Below, in pieces: positions 60,432-64,000 of a DNA stretch of 64,000 nucleotides (its first letter is position 1; the number at the start of each line of letters is the position of its first letter). Both the position numbers and the translations under genes were made by a program. The stretch comes from Candidatus Methanomethylophilaceae archaeon (lineage in GTDB: Archaea > Thermoplasmatota > Thermoplasmata > Methanomassiliicoccales > Methanomethylophilaceae). A model generated the notes under the pieces. It was given only the letters and a program-made list of their open reading frames with translations, was not told the origin of the DNA and searched no databases. The stretch covers positions 1 to 64,000 of the forward strand of contig CALUHR010000013.1 in the NCBI GenBank assembly GCA_944320495.1. Reading direction: 5' to 3'.

Positions 60432-61847
60432 TTGGATCTTATCGGAATTCTCGACTTCGTCGACGAGTACATCTGGTACATCGCGTTCGTCCTGATCATC
60501 TGCGTCGGGCTGTTCGCGACTGTCGCCCTCAGGGGCCTCCAGGTCACGTCGCTCGGCGAGATGGCACGCAACACGTTCAAACGTGACAAGGCGAGCAGCG
60601 AGAACAAGCTCTCGTCCTTCCAGGTATTCTGCATGAGCATGGGCTCGCGCATCGGCGTGGGCAACATCACCGGACCGATCATGGCCCTCCTCGTCGGAGG
60701 CCCCGGAGCCATCCTCTGGATGTGGGTCTTCGCCGGGATCGGCATGGCCACCAGCTTCCTGGAGACCATCATCGGTCAGATCTACAAGGTCCCCAAGGAG
60801 AACGGCGGATTCCGCGGAGGTCCCGCGTATACCCTGTTCCACGGGCTGGGAATGAAGAAGCTCGGTATGGTCGCCGCCTTCGTCATGATCATGATGTACC
60901 TCCTCGGATTCGTGTCCGGCGAGGTCATCAGCATGTCCGAGGCCGTCCAGGGCGCCTTCGACTACGAGTGGACCCACCTCGTGTTCGCCATAGTCCTCAC
61001 CCTCGTCACAGGCCTCATCCTGATCGGCGGCGTCTACAGAGTCGCCGACCTCTCCGTGAAGATCGTCCCCGCGATGGCGATCTGCTGGTTCATCATCTGC
61101 ATCGCATCCATGGTCCTGGCCCCCGCAGGGGTCATCCACGCCTTCGGCACCATCTTCGAGTACGCCCTCAACGCCCCCGCCCTCGTCGGAGGAGGCATCG
61201 GAGTCGCCCTGATGAACGGAATGAGGAGGGGAGTCTGGTCCAACGAGTCCGGTATCGGTACCATCACCAACCTGTCCGCCATGGCCGACGTGAAGCACCC
61301 CGTCGCCCAGGCCTACACCCAGTCATTCGGCGTCCTCATCGACACCCTTGTGAGCACCATGACCGCCCTGGTCGTCCTTTCCTACGCCGACTTCGACGTC
61401 CTCCACGGCATGTACGTCGGCGCCGGCGAGGACTCGATCCCCGTCCTCCAGGCCATATTCTCCGACACCATCGGATCGATCGCGCCCTACGTGGTGGCGG
61501 TGTTCATGTTCATATTCGCGTTCACCTGCCTGATATCCGATGTCGTCATCGGAGAGGGGAACCTGATGCTGATCAAGGACAGCAAGGCAGCGTCCATCGC
61601 GATGAAGCTGTTCCTCCTGGCCGTCGTCTTCCTGTCCTGCTTCTTCGCATCCGATGAGATGACGATCTTCATGGACATCCTGCTGGCAGTGTGCGCGCTG
61701 TTCAACACATACATCATGGTGCGCCTGGCTAAGCGCGGGTTGGAGGCGTACAGGGACTACCGCGCCCAGAAGAAGGCCGGGATCGAGGAGCCCGTGTTCC
61801 ACAAGGACTGTCTGTCCGACGACTCGGGAATCTCGTCTTGGGACTGA
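60432..61847 (+). CDS. Sodium:alanine/glycine symporter (AGCS family)
   Basis: A 471-residue transporter with about eleven helices. GSRIGVGNITGPIMALLVGGPG near residue 73 (split at GPIM), ATSFLETIIGQIYK near 109, the FRGGPAYTL segment, and the RRGVWSNESGIGT motif near 263 are AGCS hallmarks. It would import alanine, glycine or related amino acids with Na+. TTG start at 60432; a TATA-like CTTATATGG lies about 30 nt upstream. A 60 nt leader contains an inverted AGGGTCTG/CAGACCCT upstream of the promoter. Confidence 0.9.
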   Translation: MDLIGILDFVDEYIWYIAFVLIICVGLFATVALRGLQVTSLGEMARNTFKRDKASSENKLSSFQVFCMSMGSRIGVGNITGPIMALLVGGPGAILWMWVFAGIGMATSFLETIIGQIYKVPKENGGFRGGPAYTLFHGLGMKKLGMVAAFVMIMMYLLGFVSGEVISMSEAVQGAFDYEWTHLVFAIVLTLVTGLILIGGVYRVADLSVKIVPAMAICWFIICIASMVLAPAGVIHAFGTIFEYALNAPALVGGGIGVALMNGMRRGVWSNESGIGTITNLSAMADVKHPVAQAYTQSFGVLIDTLVSTMTALVVLSYADFDVLHGMYVGAGEDSIPVLQAIFSDTIGSIAPYVVAVFMFIFAFTCLISDVVIGEGNLMLIKDSKAASIAMKLFLLAVVFLSCFFASDEMTIFMDILLAVCALFNTYIMVRLAKRGLEAYRDYRAQKKAGIEEPVFHKDCLSDDSGISSWD

Positions 61848-61858
61848 CGATGACAACA

Positions 61859-61878
61859 GCCGGGGCACTTGCCCCGGC
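61859..61878 (+). terminator. Hairpin terminator after the AGCS gene
   Basis: GCCGGGGC (61859-61866), loop ACTT, GCCCCGGC (61871-61878), 11 nt after the stop; it also lies beyond the end of the convergent MFS gene. Confidence 0.65.
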
Positions 61879-61907
61879 ACTAAACCGCTTCCACGATTTC
61901 TGGCACA

Positions 61908-63305
61908 TCAACCCTTGGGGTCGCGGACCCGCATCGAAACGATCAGACATGCCACCGTCATGACCGTTCCGACCAGACAGGCGAAGTGCGTCCCCTCCAG
62001 GATTGCTGACCCATCCATCACGTCGACGCTCGACGCCATCCCTCCCGGGGACGCCGCCTTGAAGAGCAGCGCGAAGACCGCCACGCCCAGGGCGGTGGCT
62101 ATGTAGTTCGTGAAGAGCACCACGGCGGCCGAGGACGGTCTCAGATCCTCCTCGACGTGTATCTGCATCCTTGTCGGCAGCGCGGTGCCGGCGATGCCGA
62201 AGGACGCGCCCATCAGGACCAGCTGCATCAGCAGGAACGCCAGCCCCATTGACGGCTCTATGACCACGAGCATCGCGCAGAAGGCCACCCTCATCACGAG
62301 CGAGACGTTCGACGGAAGGACGCACCCGTACCTGCGGCACCAGCTCCCGGCAGGTATGGAGAACACCGCTGATACCGTCGTGGCGACCGACAGGAGCAGG
62401 CCTGCGGCTAGCGTGTCGTAACCGGCCGATCCCGTGAGATAGTACGGCAGCAGATACATCACCCCGCATCCGATGATGCTGTTGACCAGGAACAGGGAGG
62501 TGATCGCGTAGTACCTCCCGTTCCCGCGGAGCGGGATGTCCATCAGCCTCTCGCCCTCCGTCCCCCTGCGGCCGAGCGCCAGGAAGACGGCCATCGACAG
62601 GATGCAGATCACGGCCAGCACGGCGGTGTACCATACGAACAGCCCGCCGGTCCACAGCTCCAGGACGACCATGCCGGTCGCCACTGCGACGAACATCGCG
62701 GCCGCCCGCATCGGCTCCGGCATCCGGGACATGCTGCTTGGGGATACCTCCCGCATCCGCAGTGCCAGCGCCACTACGATGACCCCGACCGGGACGTTGA
62801 TGAGAAAGATCCAGTGCCACTCCGACAGGCCGGTGATCAGCCCGCCGAGCGCGGGACCGAGGATGATCGCCACGCAGCAGGCCGCGTTCATGTAGGCCAT
62901 GCCCATGTGGCGCCGCTCCGACGGCAGCATCGAGGTACACATCGCGGGCGTGGCTGACACCATCATCGCCGCACCCAGGCCCTGCACGAACCTGAACGCT
63001 ATCAGTACGCCCCTGTCGCCCGACATGGCGCAGCCCACGGACGCAGCCGTGAACACGACCGTGCCGAGGACGAGCATCGCACGGACCCTCCCGTCGGACG
63101 CCAGCCTGGAGAGCGGGATGCACAGGCCAGCCAAGGGGAAGAGATACGCGACGACGACGAACGCCCCGTCCGTCACGCTCATCCCCAGATCCACGGACAT
63201 CTCGGGCAGCGCTACCTGGACGATGGACGCGTCCAGACTGTCGATCAGGAGCACCAACGTCATCGTCGCGATGACCAGACCCGTGCCTCCGCGCCCCCCT
63301 CCCAT
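61908..63305 (-). CDS. MFS exporter, DHA2 (EmrB/QacA) type
   Basis: A 465-residue major facilitator with about 14 helices. LLIDSLDASIVQVALPEMS near residue 19 carries the D1 motif LDxTIVNVALP; IAFRFVQGLGAAMM near 102 is motif C-adjacent; ILGPALGGLITGLSEWHWIF near 148 (G-x-x-x-G-P-x-x-G-G, antiporter motif). It probably expels drugs or metabolites by proton antiport. Monocistronic, divergent from the GNAT gene. Confidence 0.9.
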   Translation of the reverse strand: MGGGRGGTGLVIATMTLVLLIDSLDASIVQVALPEMSVDLGMSVTDGAFVVVAYLFPLAGLCIPLSRLASDGRVRAMLVLGTVVFTAASVGCAMSGDRGVLIAFRFVQGLGAAMMVSATPAMCTSMLPSERRHMGMAYMNAACCVAIILGPALGGLITGLSEWHWIFLINVPVGVIVVALALRMREVSPSSMSRMPEPMRAAAMFVAVATGMVVLELWTGGLFVWYTAVLAVICILSMAVFLALGRRGTEGERLMDIPLRGNGRYYAITSLFLVNSIIGCGVMYLLPYYLTGSAGYDTLAAGLLLSVATTVSAVFSIPAGSWCRRYGCVLPSNVSLVMRVAFCAMLVVIEPSMGLAFLLMQLVLMGASFGIAGTALPTRMQIHVEEDLRPSSAAVVLFTNYIATALGVAVFALLFKAASPGGMASSVDVMDGSAILEGTHFACLVGTVMTVACLIVSMRVRDPKG

Positions 63306-63390
63306 GACATCCGGATGGCATTCGCATAGGAATAGGATTCCGATTGACCATTCGCAGACTATTTATCCGAAGCCGTCCAGAGGATGACCC

Positions 63391-64000
63391 ATGCCCAGGA
63401 ACGAGGAGCTTTCGGTTCGCAGCCTTACGACGGACGACATAGACCAGTACAACTCGCTTCTGCGCTATGCGTTCCAGGTCACGGAGGAGGAGCTCCAGAG
63501 GGCGGGATGGAGGGACGACGACATCCTGCAGTCCAAGTTCCCGGTGCTGGAGAGGGCCGAGGTCCTCGGATGCTGGGACGGTGATCAGCTCGTGTCCCAG
63601 GTGGCCGTCTACCACCTGAGGATGAACATACACGGCGAGGTGTACGACATCGGCCATGTCACCAGCGTCTCCACGTACCCGGAGTACTCCGGCCGCGGGC
63701 TCATGAAGAGGCTGCTGAGGCTCAGCCTCGAGTACATACGCTCAAGCGGGAGGTCCCTGGCCCTGCTCTACCCGTTCTCGATCCCACTTTATCGCCACTT
63801 CGGCTGGGAGATCGTCTCCAACAAGATGTCCTACAAGGTGAAGGACTACCAGATCGCCCCCTCTAGGAAGAAGCCGAAGGCCCCCGGATACGTCAGGAGG
63901 GTGGCCTGGGACGACAGGGAGTTCATGGACCTCCACGCGAGATTCGCCCTCCAGACCCACGGGTGCATCCTGAGGGACAGGGTGGCCTGGGAGGAGTACT
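63391..64000 (+). CDS. Eis-like GNAT acetyltransferase, truncated by window end
   Basis: At least 203 codons remain open at the window edge. The N-terminal GNAT domain has VAVYHLRMNIHGEVYDIGHV near residue 71 and the acetyl-CoA loop VSTYPEYSGRGLMKRLLR near 93 (V-x-x-x-x-x-x-G-x-G). IPLYRHFGWEIVSNKMSYKV near 135 matches the Eis family, which has a second GNAT domain and a SCP2-like C-terminus, beyond the window. It would N-acetylate amines. Start ATG 63391 lies 85 nt from the divergent MFS gene. Confidence 0.85.
   Translation, partial: MPRNEELSVRSLTTDDIDQYNSLLRYAFQVTEEELQRAGWRDDDILQSKFPVLERAEVLGCWDGDQLVSQVAVYHLRMNIHGEVYDIGHVTSVSTYPEYSGRGLMKRLLRLSLEYIRSSGRSLALLYPFSIPLYRHFGWEIVSNKMSYKVKDYQIAPSRKKPKAPGYVRRVAWDDREFMDLHARFALQTHGCILRDRVAWEEY

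Noticed and set aside
1-64000. CRISPR array, rRNA operon, integrase or insertion sequence
   Set aside because: No regularly spaced direct repeats, rRNA-like sequence, or transposase/integrase frame was found on either strand.

Overview
The window is chromosomal DNA of a GC-rich methanogenic archaeon. The best fit is the Methanomassiliicoccales (Thermoplasmatota). The evidence is gene content: a heterodisulfide reductase A / Mvh [NiFe] hydrogenase operon, the archaeal proteasome-exosome superoperon, GGGP synthase for archaeal lipids, RadA, SRP19, Nop10, and r-proteins S8e, S27e, L37ae and L44e. TGA is the stop codon of nearly every gene. The order-level assignment is inference. No CRISPR array, rRNA or pyrrolysine gene is visible.

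Layout. 0.3-1.6 kb: a cysteine hydrolase, tRNA-Ser(GCT) and a MarR regulator. 1.7-7.7 kb (minus): a lysine operon, Lrp regulator-dapA-lysC-lysA-dapF-dapL, with no dapB. 7.8-12.3 kb: an MscS channel, an A24 prepilin peptidase, a radical SAM enzyme and thiL. 12.34-14.2 kb: an AT-rich island holding an Mrr-type restriction nuclease. 14.2-24.1 kb: housekeeping genes (PPC-domain protein, ABC-class ATPase, GGGP synthase, tRNA methyltransferase, radA, S8e, SRP19, Nnr, two metallophosphoesterases). 24.2-25.7 kb: a secreted protein made of three related domains. 26.1-32.5 kb (minus): hdrA-mvhD-mvhG-mvhA, the enzyme set that couples H2 oxidation to heterodisulfide and ferredoxin reduction. 33-38 kb (plus): rnp2, psmA, SBDS, rrp4, rrp41, rrp42, rpl37ae, rpoP, pcc1, pfdB. 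38-44.6 kb: an ABC-2 exporter, a DHH phosphoesterase, TyrRS, HGPRTase, a TctA-like membrane protein and a thioesterase. 44.7-50.5 kb: a HRDC-SF1 helicase-nuclease fusion followed 14 nt later by a membrane-bound SpoIIE-type phosphatase. 50.5-54.6 kb: a nitroreductase between two HxlR regulators, then copZ-copA. 54.6-58.2 kb: a Dph6-like PP-loop protein, rpiA, rpl44e-rps27e-aIF2alpha-nop10 and a membrane protein. 58.2-64 kb: a membrane protein, an intron-containing tRNA-Tyr, a DUF1508 protein, a frameshifted secreted peptide, an AGCS symporter, an MFS exporter and a truncated GNAT gene.

The most striking pattern is at gene ends. In about eleven genes the frame does not stop where the family ends. 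At the expected position stands CGA, a rare codon here, where TGA would be predicted. The frame then runs into the neighbouring gene or, once, a tRNA. At the nop10 / membrane-protein junction this happens on both strands inside one CGATCG. This may be consensus error or real stop loss, and reads would decide.
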